DNA of 64,000 nt. Source: Apostichopus japonicus (taxonomy: Eukaryota > Echinodermata > Holothuroidea > Aspidochirotida > Stichopodidae). The notes below the pieces were generated by a model. That model ran no database searches and was not told where the DNA came from. It was given only the letters and a program-made list of their open reading frames with translations. The translations under genes were made by a program, and so were the position numbers. The stretch is from assembly GCF_037975245.1 (NCBI RefSeq), contig NC_092572.1, positions 3,631,501 through 3,695,500 on the forward strand. The letters are read 5' to 3'. Positions 10,017 to 22,439 of the stretch are shown here, piece by piece (position 1 is the first letter of the stretch; every line of letters starts with the position of its first letter).

Positions 10017-12500
10017 ATTGTACACTTTCATTATTTCATCAGATTTTTTGTAGACACAAGAGTAACAACACAATCTCCGCTATAAAGATACACATTATCT
10101 CTGTGTTGTCTAAACTCTATTGCATTTATTAACTACAACCTCACGTTCGTAAATTACTTTTGCTTTTATTTTCCTTATTGATTTTACTCCTAAGAACTCA
10201 AGTATAGAGACGATTACCTATTTCCCATTGACGACTTACGCACACTGTAAACCTGTAAAAAGTTGAGGATTACCGCTTTAGACAGTTTTAGGTATATAGG
10301 TTATAAATACAATAATATTGGGTTATTAAGGGGGAAGGGGATTCTCCAAAAGAATTTAAGCCGATACTTGTAGCTGGTACATCAATACTGTTCATGTCCC
10401 ACAACTGTGCATCAGTAACTACTACTTTGTGTTCGTAATAAAGTGTTACAGGTGATACTGTAACAACTACTAAGCTGTTAAATTGCTCCCATGTTTCTCC
10501 CTGAAATACTTTGTCATTTTCTCGAAATATTGAGAAATACTACAAAATCGTCTTCTTTTTCTTTGCCGCTTCTGACATTGAAATGCCATTTTCTCATCTA
10601 AATCCCCCTAATGGGAACAAACATTTCTCAAATTACAGGAAGGGAAAAAACTCTCCAGAAGTAAGGCTCCTTCTGGCGCGGATCCAGGGTGTGTGGAGAT
10701 TCACGACAACAATAAAATCCTAAAGGAGTATTAGCATATGGTTTAACCGGATTATAGACCCAATTATCAATCGAATTATAAACCTCATTTATAGTGTAAA
10801 GATGCCTCCGACTATTGGTCATCAAAGGGTTTTATTCTGACTGATGGGTGCATAACCCCCTCGCACCGACTTGGCAGTCGTCTTATCGATAGTATATGTA
10901 TAGCAATTTGACAATTCTGCATAGCATGTTGCGATGCCATACCGGATAACGTATAAACTTTGTTTATTAACTTAAACTTATTAGTTTCAAGACTTATGTT
11001 TAGAAAACCCACGATTTGTTCTATGCAACGTTCCTTGAAAACATTATGGAGGGATTAATAATAAAGGAGACCCATTACGTTGGATATTTGTATACTAAGA
11101 GGCCATGGTACAACCTACATTATCTTTGTATTTAAGTGTTCTATTACCTTTGCCATAGTTAGCCAGGGCATCCAATGTCACAATTTACACTGCTTCTCCC
11201 ATTTATGTGTACTGCACAGTTTACAAAACAAATCATATATATGGGGACACACATTTGAAGAGTCAATTTGATGTTATCTATCACAGATTGATGAGTATCA
11301 GGTTAAGGTAATTCCAATTATGTAATACATTTTAAACTTGACCGGAGCGATACCAGAGTCGTCAGTCTGTGTCAACGATTTTGACATATGCATTTAGAAA
11401 GCAATTATATATTTATGACAAAGTGCTTTCCAAAAATTTTACAATGAACAATTGGCAAATCCAAATCTCAACAAAAATTTCAAGACTCTGTCTAGCTTCT
11501 GTTTGCCAATAATTTCAGCTTTGTTACGAACCCAGAATTCATAGTTTTAGCCGAGACACAAAATATTTAAGCTGCTTGCGTCCGACGGACGGACGGATTT
11601 TTTTTTTTTTTTGGAGAAATACTTTGGAGAAGTACACATACTCACATCTCACAACAATATAAAACATAACAAAGGACATTATTTTTGAATGAGCATCGTT
11701 CTTTCTTTTCCTTGAAATGCACAACTTCTTTACAAAAGTACCAACATGTCTTCTATGATCCAAAAATTGTGATGCTTCAATACCGAGCTGGTAACTTTGG
11801 ATTACTGAGATTTTAATGCTAAAATAGTCTATGATGTTAGGCCATTAGGCCTTGTCACAAGTTTCGACGACAACGCTCATGGTTCTACTTTCACATAATA
11901 TCTGAATCATTGTTTCGATCACAAATGTCATGAGTTGGGACAATTTATCGAGAAGCTAACATCTCCGATGCAGAAAAGGATTTTCCATATAGCAATATGT
12001 AATTTTCTCCCGTGAGAGTTGTTAAGGTGAACTGTGCATTCATTTACCACTGCCAGTAATTCTTCATTGCAAACTTGCGTAAATTCAGCTAGAATGTTGT
12101 TCTTGTGCTACGTTAGTGTGTAAACTGCATCACACATCTTCTAAAGTAGCTATTGAAGCGGGAGTGTTTAATTGACATTGCGTCAATAGTCATTTATATA
12201 TTGTAATACAAAAGGGGTCGGAACTAGCCGGGATTGGGTTCACTTGCCTGTAGTAGACGGAAAAGTAAAAACGAGCTAAAATTGCCTAAAAAGATGATCA
12301 ATAGGTTTTATAAGTCTTTTAAATAGCAACAGAAAGGCGGTATTCAAAACAAAAACACCGTGGAGACCCTGAAATTGCTTTCAGAAATCCACACAACGAG
12401 TGTTTCCTGTTAGAATGTTATTAGCTTAGTGTGATATGTTAAGATTAAGTATTGTTTTCTAACTCAAATTGCCGTCGTATAACTGTGCCTTACTGACGGA
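10016..12500. other. Intergenic block before unit 2
   Basis: No gene is recognisable. A partial MITE lies at about 10359-10500. From about 10680 the sequence is related to 43790-45060 and 57360-58360, and to parts of 23840-24130, so it is the repeated spacer between units. A poly-T run (11596-11611) and a GACGGACGGACGG stretch are the only low-complexity parts. Confidence 0.5.
10359..10500. mobile_element. MITE family M, left-end fragment
   Basis: CCGATACTTGTAGCTGGTAC followed by the family's TGTTCATGTCCCACAAC and GTGTTACAGGTG blocks. The element breaks off without a right end. Confidence 0.7.
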
Positions 12501-12760
12501 TCGTGCTTCTTTCACTTTCAGAACCATTGTTATTTACATTAAATTTTACGTTAAATTCATATAGAAAGTAAAATATCTATAATAATAGTCAAGTCTCGAA
12601 TAATATTAAGAACAATGAATTTCAGTTTGCTTAACAGGTAAGACACTGTCATTTGCTTCCTGGAGGCAGCTATTGCGTTTTTGACAAACAGTTATATTCA
12701 GCGTCAAGATTTGTCTTCAGTTCAACCAGCACAATTTTGCGAGAATCATACAACCTATTT
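12500..12760 (+). promoter_or_regulatory. Shared 5' flank of unit 2 with ISRE/IRF-like motif
   Basis: At 12509-12519 the minus strand reads GAAAGTGAAAG, which fits the IRF/ISRE core GAAANNGAAA. An AT-rich TATA-like stretch (ATATCTATAATAATAG, about 12572-12588) follows, then the untranslated leader. The same order is kept upstream of units 3, 4 and 5. The transcription start is not determined. Confidence 0.4.
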
Positions 12761-12833
12761 ATGGACGTAGAAACTTATTTAATACCGCCTTACACAAGAT
12801 GGTTGCTATTCGCTTTCATAGTTTCTTTGTCAG
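12761..12833 (+). CDS. Unit 2 leader exon (signal peptide)
   Basis: Starts at the only in-frame ATG and reads MDVETYLIPPYTRW then LLFAFIVSLS, a short basic region followed by a hydrophobic core. It ends in phase 1 before GTAAGT. The open frame extends upstream, but without an ATG. Confidence 0.8.
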
Positions 12834-13074
12834 GTAAGTGTCCAATTGTTACAATTATCGAACCAGATGAAATATAGAAGCACATCGTATTCAGTTAATT
12901 ATAATTCAGATCACATATTTCCATTTCAGTTCAAACAATCAAGTATGTCACGGTTATCGCCTCTTTTAAACAATATGGTATCGAGTAAATTAAATATATT
13001 GACAGGAAATACTTTCCTGCTTTATATTTGATAAACAAGTTGTCACTTATACGCCTAATGATTGTGTTCAAGTT

Positions 13075-13541
13075 CAGCCGATACTTATAGCTGGAACAGC
13101 ATCCAGTGTGCATCAGTACTGACAGCTGTGTGTTTGTAACAACGTAACATGTGTGCACAGGTGGCACTGTAACAACTGCAAATTGTTAACTTGTTCCCAT
13201 GTAAGCCCAAAAACTGCGCGACTGGACAAGGAGTCTATGAAGTGAAAAAGTACGGTACCGTTTGATTCCAGTTAACACCTATCTTTATATTACGCCAATT
13301 TGTCATGACGAGAACGAAGAAAAGCCATATTCGGGTATATCCATGGGCATATTTATAGCACATATCGACTAGATACGACTTCAGTTTAGAATCGCGTATT
13401 CATGGACTCGCACTAAATGATCGATACAGCAACTACTGCTCATGTCCCACAACCAAGCATCAGTAATTACTACTTTTTGTTCGTAACACGGTAAATTGTG
13501 CAAAAGGACAGTAGTCACTGACAAGCTATAAGTATCGGGTG
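13075..13541. mobile_element. MITE family M in unit 2 leader intron
   Basis: The 467-bp copy starts CAGCCGATACTTATAGCTGG and ends GTATCGGGTG. The 7-bp duplications are TCAAGTT (13068-13074) and TCAATTT (13542-13548). Units 3 and 4 have the uninterrupted site (TTCAAGTTCATGATGTG in unit 4), which fixes the insertion boundaries. Confidence 0.85.
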
Positions 13542-13861
13542 TCAATTTCATGATGTGTGCTTTTTAAAGTAAAAACCAACAAGTTAAACATTTCAACGCT
13601 CAGGAAGTGAGCGATGAGGCACAAAGTGCCAGTCAGCCAATATTATTTTGGAATACTCCTCTCTCGTTGTGAAACTTAACATGCAAAAGATACTTAATAT
13701 TACGAAGGGTTCTCAGTTATTGCTCCAATCGCTTAGTTGTTTTGCAAACAAATAATCGTTTCAAATCAAGGTTAGTTCGTTATTTACATTCTTTCAATCT
13801 TCAGTATCCTATTTCTGTATTTATACCTCAAGCAAAAGTAAATGCTTGTTCTAATTAACAG

Positions 13862-14179
13862 TTTCTCTGAACGAAAGCACGGAAGTTCTTACACAGTTTG
13901 GTACCATTGGAAAAATAGAACTAAACTTCGACAAACGTGGACATGTGCCAATCGTCACGTGGACTTTACCGCACTCAACAACCTTTCAACATGATTTACA
14001 AGTCAATAACGTAGTTAAGACGACTGAAGACTACACGTCTACTGTTTCGGAAGACGGCATGTTTGCTGCACTGGAGATTTACAATGTCAACTTTCTTGAT
14101 GCTGGTACATATATCTGTCGCATGGATTTTTCGGACGAAGGAAGATCTTCAGAAAGATCCATTCAAGTTTCAGTTGTCG
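13862..14179 (+). CDS. Unit 2 D1 exon (Ig V-like)
   Basis: A 318-nt open exon. It shows strand-B IELNF in place of the usual cysteine, strand-C VTWTLP, and strand-F LDAGTYICRM. It ends GTTGTCG before GTGAGA. Confidence 0.85.
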
Positions 14180-14310
14180 GTGAGACCCAAACAGTTCATA
14201 GATTAAAATTTCTCTGTGTAATGTAAAAGTCGATAGACTCTGTTAAGTAGTTTCCATTTTAAACTCGTTTAATCAATGTTCAACGGTTTTAGTCCCTTTT
14301 GCTCCCGCAG

Positions 14311-14601
14311 CTTTTCCATCCGTGTCAATGAGAAATGATGCCACAGAAAATGAGACAATTACAGCTGCATGTTGTGTAAAGGTATCCCTTACAGTAGAAG
14401 ACAATATCATGTGGAATCTCAATCAAAGTGGATCGCTGCTAATTTTGAAAGAAGGAAAGACTAACTCCGCAGAGGAAGTTATTAAAAACATGTGTAGTGA
14501 GATTACCTTTGAAGTACATCGCAGCTATCATCGTCAATTGTTAAGGTGTTCGTTGCGTAAAGAGATGACTGTCTACACGGAAGTGAAAATGGACGTCCAA
14601 T
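14311..14601 (+). CDS. Unit 2 D2 exon (Ig-like)
   Basis: A 291-nt open exon. It shows AACCVKVS with adjacent cysteines, IMWNLNQSG, an extra Cys in KNMCSE, and LLRCSLRKE. The donor is GTAAGT. Confidence 0.85.
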
Positions 14602-15212
14602 GTAAGTAATAAAACATTGAATAATTGTTCAAAGCCATGCTGATGATGTTGTTAAAACTGAATATGAGTTTTAAATATTTGTGATATCAGATGCATAAGA
14701 AGATATAGGCCTATAAATGCACTAAAATTGCTACAGTCCTATTGAGTTTTTAAAGAATGTTGTAAGACGCACTGCGTAATATTTATGAGGAAATTTTTAA
14801 TTTAATTAAATAATGTTTATAACTGGCTAAGTTTGCATTGTGGTACTGGATCTGTCTTTTTTTAAACCATATCATTGATTCCAACCGGGTTCGCTGATTG
14901 TTATATTCACTTCCATGGATTCTGAGCTGATTAAGCTAAGATATAACATAGCAAATATATCGGTTGTTTAGTTTACTTATTTATTCTATAAGTTAGATCT
15001 AGCTTCAATCGTATACGCAAATAAAGGCTAACATAACCTGTTTTTTATTATGGACTCTGCCTGAACAATTATTCCATAAAACAACTCTTATAATAAGCAA
15101 TGTTTATTACGTTATTTTTGCATTATGTAACTGAGATCGATTTTTTTTAACAAATCATTGATTCCAAAAGAAGTCGGTGATTTCTAAAATTGTTCAATTG
15201 TTTGCAACTTAG

Positions 15213-15515
15213 ATCCAGCTTCAATCAGATACGCAGAGAATGGCCTACGTCATCTATCTGTTCACCAGTTTGCCAACGTATGCTGCATTTCTGACGGTAA
15301 CCCTAGACCAAGTGTAGAATTACAATGGCTGTCAAGAGAGGGAGAGTGGAAATTCCTTTCCAACGTTGCAGAGTATATTTATCACAGAGAACCATTCATT
15401 TATTGGACGTTCATGATACACGTGGCTGTAAGACAACCTCTACAAGTCAGATGATTCGCTATCAACAAGATTCCTCCCGCTGCAACAACACAAGTATTGA
15501 CTCTTGTAGCTAAAT
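15213..15515 (+). CDS. Unit 2 D3 exon with in-frame TGA
   Basis: A 303-nt exon. It shows FANVCCIS (adjacent cysteines), VELQWLS, and WTFMIHVAVRQPLQVR followed by TGA at 15452-15454 instead of TGC. The rest of the exon is open and the donor is intact, which suggests a recent single-base change. Confidence 0.85.
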
Positions 15516-15812
15516 GTAAGTCTTCAGCTATGAACAAGTAACTAAATAAACGGAAGAATTTATTACCATTCAAATAGAACAGTATCAGATGGTTTTGTCT
15601 TCATAGTAACAAACCTATATTTAGAATTTGTTCTAAACAGTTCCACAACTGCTACGAATTTACCGGCTGGTCAAGGTTTCGTTATGAACAAAAAGGACAA
15701 GATACCTTCTAAAAGATGCGCTGTCAATTTCCCTAAAGAAAACTAATGGCACCGTTTAACATTTGCAGCAAAGCACAAATGAAATGTATTCATGTTTACT
15801 GTTTTGTAACAG

Positions 15813-16106
15813 ATCCAGTTTGTGTACGTATGCTGAGCCTCTCAACTACGGTCCCCGAAGGAAGTGACATAATTATTGAATGTCAGTCTGACGGATATCC
15901 TCCCCCTGATACAATGTTAGTAATGCTCTCGAACATGAATGGAACTGAGTGGGCACACCTTTCCATCAAAGCCAAGATGAGCAACAAAAGCATTACTACT
16001 TGGAAGTTTGAGCTGAATAGTCTAGCAATGAACGATTCTGGGGAATACCAGTGTGTGGCTAATAATTCAGAAGGATATGAGTCAAGTAAGACGATTGAAA
16101 TAAATG
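15813..16106 (+). CDS. Unit 2 D4 exon (I-set/C2-like)
   Basis: The 294-nt exon is open, with IIIECQSDGYPPPD and NDSGEYQCVANNSEGYE. It has several N-X-S/T sites (NGT, NKS, NDS, NNS). Confidence 0.85.
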
Positions 16107-16464
16107 GTAAGTTCGCAACAGTGTGTTTAGTAAAGTTTGCGTTAGGCCGGCAGTTTCACTGAAGCTCAAATCATTTCTGAAATAGTTCAAAATACGGCAT
16201 ACTAGATTTCGTTCTTTAATTATTCTGTGAAAGTTAATGTTTCACCGTTATCGCCTTAAAAGACGTGAACGAGACTTTCAATCATTATATTGAATCAATG
16301 CTCACGGTCTTCATATTTACAGATGGTCTGTATATAGTTTGAGTGTTTTCAATATTTGATCCATTATTGATTCCAATAATACGTAAATTCACTGCCTCTA
16401 CTCTACCAAAGACAGAACTTGCAACATGACAGTCAGCAGCATTTTCTGTTTGTTTCTTTTGTAG

Positions 16465-16566
16465 TGACATCTAGGGTATTTTTACAACGAGAATTGTTAG
16501 CAATCGTCATTTCAGCAGCTCTTGCTTTCATTATTCTGTTGGCTTTGCTAATAAAAATGTTAACAA
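16465..16566 (+). CDS. Unit 2 transmembrane exon
   Basis: 102 nt. A short stalk VTSRVFLQRE leads into a hydrophobic span (LLAIVISAALAFIILLALLI), then KML. Confidence 0.85.
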
Positions 16567-16984
16567 GTAAGTAGAACATAATAATTGTTTAATTTTAGGC
16601 TAAATATGAGACACAATTGTACAATGGAGCATTGGGAAACAAGGTGAACTCTTTTAGTTTCTAAGGAGAGCCTAAAATCGATATTGTCATGATACATTAA
16701 ATTTTCCAAAGAACGAGGCTATTAAAAGCTTTTACTAATGTATTAACCTTTGTTATGATAAAAGTAAGAGTAAGTTTCGTAAGAGTAACACAAATTGCTG
16801 CTTAATGTATACATTTACTACAAATAGATGCTTCTTAACAACAGCTGCTATCCAATGGAGGTAGTGGTTACTCTTAGGCACTGCTTTAAAGGAAACTGTG
16901 ATTTAACTGTTAGTAGTATGGTATGTTATCGATACAGTCTAAACGTAATTTTCAACTCAAAAGCACTGTTTATTATCTTTTCAG

Positions 16985-17027
16985 ACAGAAATGATATAAG
17001 TTGCGTGTTGTCTTCCGAAAGTAAAAG
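16985..17027 (+). CDS. Unit 2 cytoplasmic exon 1
   Basis: 43 nt between TTTTCAG and GTATAT. It encodes RNDISCVLSSESKR. Confidence 0.75.
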
Positions 17028-18250
17028 GTATATATTCAAGTATACAACATTTTATGCGTTAGATAACGTTAGCAAAATATAACTCTTATTATTGTTTTTT
17101 TTATATCAAGTATGTAGACATATGCACCAGTATCAGAAATTAATTGACAACATTTATGATTCTTTAGTTTTATGTTGAAGAGCAGTACAAATATCTATAT
17201 TAAATGAATATAGATGGCCGACAATCTTATTTTTTTACGAAGTGGAACTACAATCGCCATTTAGGCACAACCATTACAATGTTGCTTTTACAGCGCAGAA
17301 TCTGCGCAGAATGTCGAATGCTTTTGTATCGTGTAAGGTGAAACGGCCACTTGCAACGTAATCGGTAAACCACTTCACTTTCTACACATTCTTCTTGAGA
17401 GAAAAGGCTTCATGATAGATTCGATAGCCATTTTTTTTTTTAATCATGAGCATTGTTGGAGGCTTATTAACCTTTCCTCATGTACTTTTAGGAGATACAT
17501 GTTTTGGACAGAACTACTTATTAACTGCAATCTTCGACAACAACAATATGTTCCTTATTTAACATCACTGTTATGGTTGTTGAAAAACTTAGTGTTGGAC
17601 TGACATTTTCTTTGTAACTTACTTGTTTAATTAAAGAAAATTATGACAAAGCGAAAGAAAATTTCGCGATATTCTCAGCAGTGCGGTTTCTTTTTCAGTT
17701 TACTTTCTTGAAAACATTGTTTACGGTGCTAACTTCATGAAATGTACACATCCTGGTTGAAAGTGTTACTGCATTACTTCTATTTGAGATTGCATTGGTA
17801 TCTATAGAACAAACGCAGTTCTAAATGTCAATAGTTTACCAATTTAAAAGTCACTGCAGACATATTAAAAAACAACAATCCGACATCTTACAATTTCTAC
17901 AAGGCCTAGTTAAAGAGTTTCTCAGGTTGAGAGAACTTTCTACATTAACATCACTGTCCATATTGGACTTCAATAAACAAGATTAAGCTGTAAGGCTTTC
18001 CAAAGCAAGAGATTCGTATCTACATTTGTATATTATCAAACATGAGGTTTTTTCTTCTTCTAAACTACTAAGCAATAAATTCTTTGTACCTACTCATTTT
18101 GCATTCCTTTAACATACATATTTGAATTGTCATTTGGTTAACTTTGCATTTTTTTTTTAAATATCGAAAAATTTCCTCGCATAGCAAACTTATAAAGGAA
18201 TGGTCATGATGAAATTAAAACAGGATATACATTTTTTTTACATGCTTTAG

Positions 18251-18336
18251 ATTTGAGAAAGACGAGAGCAACAATGATAATGCCAAGAACGAGTCTCAGA
18301 GACAAACAGGTGTGTACGATGACAATTACCGTGCAG
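18251..18336 (+). CDS. Unit 2 cytoplasmic exon 2
   Basis: 86 nt, phase 2 to 1. It encodes FEKDESNNDNAKNE followed by GVYDDNYRA. An internal GTGTGT could serve as an earlier donor in the same phase. Confidence 0.7.
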
Positions 18337-18495
18337 GTATCCACTGCAGATATATTTTGAAATAGTAATATAAATATACCACAGCCTTATATATTAACCG
18401 TTTTATGAAGCAACTTTCATGTTTGAAATTTTATTATATTCATTTAACTAATGTTAGAAGTTTTATTTCAGTTATCCGAACAATAGAATTATTAC

Positions 18496-18785
18496 CAGCG
18501 GCGTAGCCAAGTTTCTGGTGTTAGTGGGGGAGGGGTTGGCCAAATTTTCTGTCCCTATATGCAGGCACATAGCTGTGGATCGCCGTCCTGGTGGAGAGGT
18601 ATAAATGAAATAATGAAATACTTTGTTGTTCGAAAAATGGTTCTATCATTTCCATATTTTTAAACTAAATTCGTGTACTATAGTTTTCATTTCTTGGTAC
18701 AAAACCTTTACCAATTTTTAGGGGAAAACGACAAAAGGATTTTCGCGCGTGCGCGGTCGAAAACCATCAGGTTATATCAATATTG

Positions 18786-18855
<70 letters not shown>

Positions 18856-19115
18856 ACAAATAAATGGCCACTCGGAGAGACACTGCAACCGCCCGCATAG
18901 CGGACATATTTTGTATGTGACTGCTTACTACATTGGTCCCCCAGCCCCTCCCCATCATCGGCCCAATCCCCTAGGTTCGAGTACATTTTATCATGTTTTG
19001 CTACCTTTGATTTTCCACCGTAGCTCATCGCATCCCCAACAAATTATGTGGTGGGCACTCTGCCCACTGCCCCCCTCCCCACCCTACCCAGCCCACCCCT
19101 CTCGCTACACCACTA
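18496..19115. mobile_element. hAT-like non-autonomous element in a unit 2 intron
   Basis: The left end is CAGCGGCGTAGCC, and the right end, GCTACACCACTA, is a decayed inverse. Flanking 8-bp repeats ATTATTAC and AATATTAC differ at one base. The empty site is in unit 1 (GAAGTATTACTTCC, about 6411). A TA microsatellite lies inside (about 18788-18850). The same insertion is at 51689-52144. Confidence 0.7.
18788..18850. repeat. (TA)n microsatellite
   Basis: An unbroken run of about 31 TA units inside the hAT-like element. ORFs of Tyr-Ile repeats over it are artefacts. Confidence 0.95.
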
Positions 19116-19280
19116 AATATTACTTCCTTACTCAATGAGCACTTGGGCAAACTTGATAAGATATTTTCGTTTTCTTTTGTTTTGTCTTCATATCTCCTGA
19201 TACAGAAACATTTATTGCTATCATTATTCATTTGCTTATATTTATTCTGCTCGTTGCTCTTTCTCCCGTGGACTCTACAG

Positions 19281-19320
19281 ACACCCAGCTGTGTGCAACT
19301 ACTTATTCTAGATATAAATA
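19281..19320 (+). CDS. Unit 2 cytoplasmic exon 3
   Basis: 40 nt between CTCTACAG and GTAATT. It encodes TQLCATTYSRYK and leaves TA, which joins C of the next exon to make a tyrosine codon. Unit 6 has the stronger donor GTAAGT here. Confidence 0.65.
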
Positions 19321-19741
19321 GTAATTCTATTCATTATTACTTTGGAATGTAAGATTTATCAAACAAAAGTGTGCTTTCATACTCTATTGAAAGTTTTAGT
19401 AATATGACTGTGCACTATGTCAAATACCAGAGATGAGATGTAGTGTTTGTTCCTATAGCTTACCAAATTTTACATTCAAGAATTACCATTAGCCATTTGT
19501 ATATAATAGAATGTCTTTAATGCATTGGAAATAATAGGCTTTACATAAAACAGAAGCATATTTCTTTTACAAATATGAGATTATGCGGTGACCCTGCACA
19601 TTTACCATTAGCTTAACATTATGTTAATCATCATATTCTAAGAATGTAATATGCGTAGTATTAACAAACGTTAGTAACGTATTCATGAAAGACGAGCCTT
19701 TCAGTGAATGTTGCTTCCTTTCTCACTTTTGATAGTTCCAG

Positions 19742-19844
19742 CTGTGAGGACGATGAGGAGTGGGAAGATGAACCCGGTCCCTACGTCGATTATGTCGACG
19801 ATTACACGCCTATGAAACAATACCATGTTCTAAATCTGGAGTAG
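19742..19844 (+). CDS. Unit 2 terminal cytoplasmic exon, acidic Tyr-rich tail
   Basis: 103 nt to TAG. It reads CEDDEEWEDEP then GPYVDYVDDYTPMKQYHVL. YTPM fits YxxM (a PI3-kinase SH2 ligand). YHVL fits YxxL or the endocytic YxxPhi motif. Confidence 0.7.
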
Positions 19845-21365
19845 CAACATTTGAACCAACTTCGCTCATTGAAATCCTTTATTTTGCATATGCTGTAACA
19901 CATACTATACCGTCTATATCATAACATGCTTCAAAGCACTATTACTGAGAGTTAAAACAGTTCCTAAACTTTATCTGATAGGAAAATGATATCCATCATA
20001 CCCATTCTGTCAGCAAACGTGTTTTGAAACATTACATGAAAAAGGAACATTGTATACATAAGTGTCTCAACTTGTGATCACAAAGATATAACAGGAATGA
20101 ATAGGGATTAATACAAATAAAATCGGATATCAAATATATGTGCATCGATGTTAATATCCTGTAGTTTGTGTTCGTTCTTCCTGTAATGTGCATTTTCATA
20201 GTAAGTGATATTATTGTCATTACAATCAAACTTGATGCTTGGTTTCCTGAAAGCCCCAAAACAATATCACATTTTATCTTCATTTTACCTTCCGTTTTCT
20301 AAATTCCCATTCAACAAATATACATTAACTAAAGGAAACAGCACGTTAATATTATATGTGCATATAGATAATGCACTTGTCTTTGAACATTCTAATTAAT
20401 CTCTGTTACTTCCTAGAACTTGATATTATAATTAATGAAATGGAAATTATATATGCAAAGGAACAGTGTTCGTTTGTTCATGAAAGCATTTCAGAACACC
20501 ATCATTTTCAGAGTTACCATTCTTTAAGTCGAGAATATTTGGTCGGTGAAAAGTTAACAAATCAATCTTTTGTTGGAAATTTTAAGATATTTTTCAAAAA
20601 ATTCATTGTTATGATCGAGATCATTGAGAACACTTTCAATGTTGTAACTCCTCGTTTGTTACTAATGATTTACTATAGTAAAGATTGTACTCGTTCCTTA
20701 AGAATATGATATGTTTTGTAGAGGCAGAGAGTACCAACACAAACTCCATTATAAATATAAACACTTTGGTCTCTGTATTTTCTATAGTCTGTTGTATTTA
20801 TGAACTGATACCTCACTTTAATTATCTTAATTTTGCTTTATTTTAAATATTGAATTGTCTTCCTAAGAATGTAAGTGTAGAAGCAACATCACATTCACGA
20901 CTTACACACTGCAAACCTGTAAAAATTGAAAATAACCGTTTAAGACAGTTCTGGGTTTATAAATATTTATAAATATATGTTAGCTATATAGGGGTATTCT
21001 CCTGAATAATGTTAGAACATGCAACGATGACCCAAATCAGATGGTGGAAATGTCTACTATTTATGTCAATATTTCTTATATTCTCTAAAACATTTCTCGA
21101 AATAATTTTTGTTTTACGTTCTCGTCTTATATTTCTTTACCACTTCTGACTTTGAAGTGCCATTTTTTAACCTAGATCCTCGAATGAGATCAAAATTGTC
21201 TCAAATAGCAGGGACGAGGAAACCTTTCAGATGTAAGCCCTTCTGGTGTGGATCCAGGGTAATGTGGAGCTTCACACAAAACTCCTAAAGGAGTATTAGA
21301 ATTTGGTTATGACCTAATTATAGAGCAAATTTATAGTATAAAAATACCTCGGACTAATGGGTTTT
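19845..21365. other. Unit 2 3' flank
   Basis: No gene is visible. The sequence parallels 52878-54375 and more distantly 7113-7985 and 42377-43900. Confidence 0.6.
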
Positions 21366-22110
21366 TATTCTGTGTAAAAGTTATTTGGCCTGACGTTTCG
21401 ATCCTAGCAGCATCTCCTTCAGATGATGAATGGCAAGTAACAGAACCAGAAGGAACTAATACACGTACAGAATCCAGACAGGTTAATGAGCAGGGTAAAC
21501 ACAAATTATATAGATAGATGTAATAGGTAAGTAGACAAGGGATGAAGAGAAGAAGAAACCAACAGGGGAAGAGGAGAGGTAGGACCCTACTACACCCATT
21601 TAGAATGATACCTTCAAATGTGATCGCATTTCGAGATGCATCGTCTGCAACCACCACATTGCTGAATCCAAGAAGCGGTTCTATGGTCACTGATCCACAG
21701 TCAACACCATGAAGACTGAGACCCCGGTTCGAGAACACCTTAACGTTCCCAACTATACCATAAGTGGCATGTCTCTACAGGAGATTGAACTCTTAGATAG
21801 CCGTCCTGACCTAGTACGAATCAGCAGACAGGGAGACCGTAGATGCAATGCCTTCGCACCATTCAACCACATGGGCTCAGCATTCAGGAAGGAGATGACT
21901 AACCTTTCTTCTGCTTCCCCCTCCCCCCCCCCCTTCGCCTCGAATTGTTTCCCTCTTTCACCCCTCTTCTCGTATCTCTCTTCTCCAAGCTTTTCTGTCT
22001 CTGTCCCTCTTTAGTTTATTCCCTACCCTTCATCCTCTCCCACCTCTCGTCCTCCCGATGTTGGTTTTTTCTTCTCTCCATCCCTTGTCTACTAATCCTC
22101 TTACATATAT
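21366..22110 (+). mobile_element. Rearranged Penelope-like element
   Basis: A minus-oriented PLE end (hammerhead-like sequence about 21388-21425, degenerate) is joined head-on to + strand coding. The coding reads a DTFKCDRI cysteine-rich linker, then KKRFYGH, then METPV...EHLNVPNY-like sequence (21709-21900), followed by the pyrimidine tract. The GIY-YIG core between linker and KKRFYGH is deleted. The same structure is at 54376-55180. Confidence 0.75.
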
Positions 22111-22439
22111 CTCTTTGTTCACCAGACAAAGTGAAATTAAACTCAAAAGAAAATTTGATTGTTCTTTTTTTCACTTCGTTGCTCATCTATCTATCTCTCT
22201 CTTTTTCTCTTTCATTTTTTCTCAGTCTTTTACAAGATGGGTTCTGCCTTATACTTATTTCTCACTCTACATTTATCTCTGAAGAACAATTTACAACTGA
22301 CCACTGTCTCTAGAAAAACACTATTCTGTAACTCAAAACAATACATGCTAATTTTACATGACAAAAACAGAATGGTTGGGCAAATAATAGATTGCATTTT
22401 GAAAGCATTAGCCTATTACATAACATAGCAGGTGCATTT

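Larger units (their letters stand above)
12761..19844 (+). pseudogene. IgSF receptor-like gene, unit 2 (ten exons, one nonsense codon in D3)
   Basis: Exons: leader 12761-12833, D1 13862-14179, D2 14311-14601, D3 15213-15515, D4 15813-16106, TM 16465-16566, cytoplasmic 16985-17027, 18251-18336, 19281-19320 and 19742-19844. The sum is 1653 nt, 550 codons plus stop. The product would be a type I membrane protein with four Ig-like domains and a tail rich in Asp, Glu and Tyr. The only defect I see is TGA at 15452-15454, where intact copies have TGC for the strand-F cysteine of D3. Translation would end before the membrane and leave a D1-D2-part-D3 product that could be secreted. I did not recognise a named orthologue. 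Confidence 0.75.
11841..22424 (+). repeat. Segmental duplication, copy A (with copy B at 45061-55493)
   Basis: The two blocks run in parallel from ATTAGGCCTTGTCACAAG through a whole IgSF gene, its 3' flank and the same broken PLE, ending near TTAGCCTATTAC. They share a MITE and a hAT-like insertion at identical sites, so the duplication came after those insertions. Copy A also has a TA microsatellite and neighbouring sequence (18785-18957) that copy B lacks. Confidence 0.85.

Noticed and set aside
18767-19028. ORFs of Tyr-Ile repeats here and at 23449-23774 and 34726-35078
   Set aside because: They are translations of TA microsatellites, open in several frames at once.
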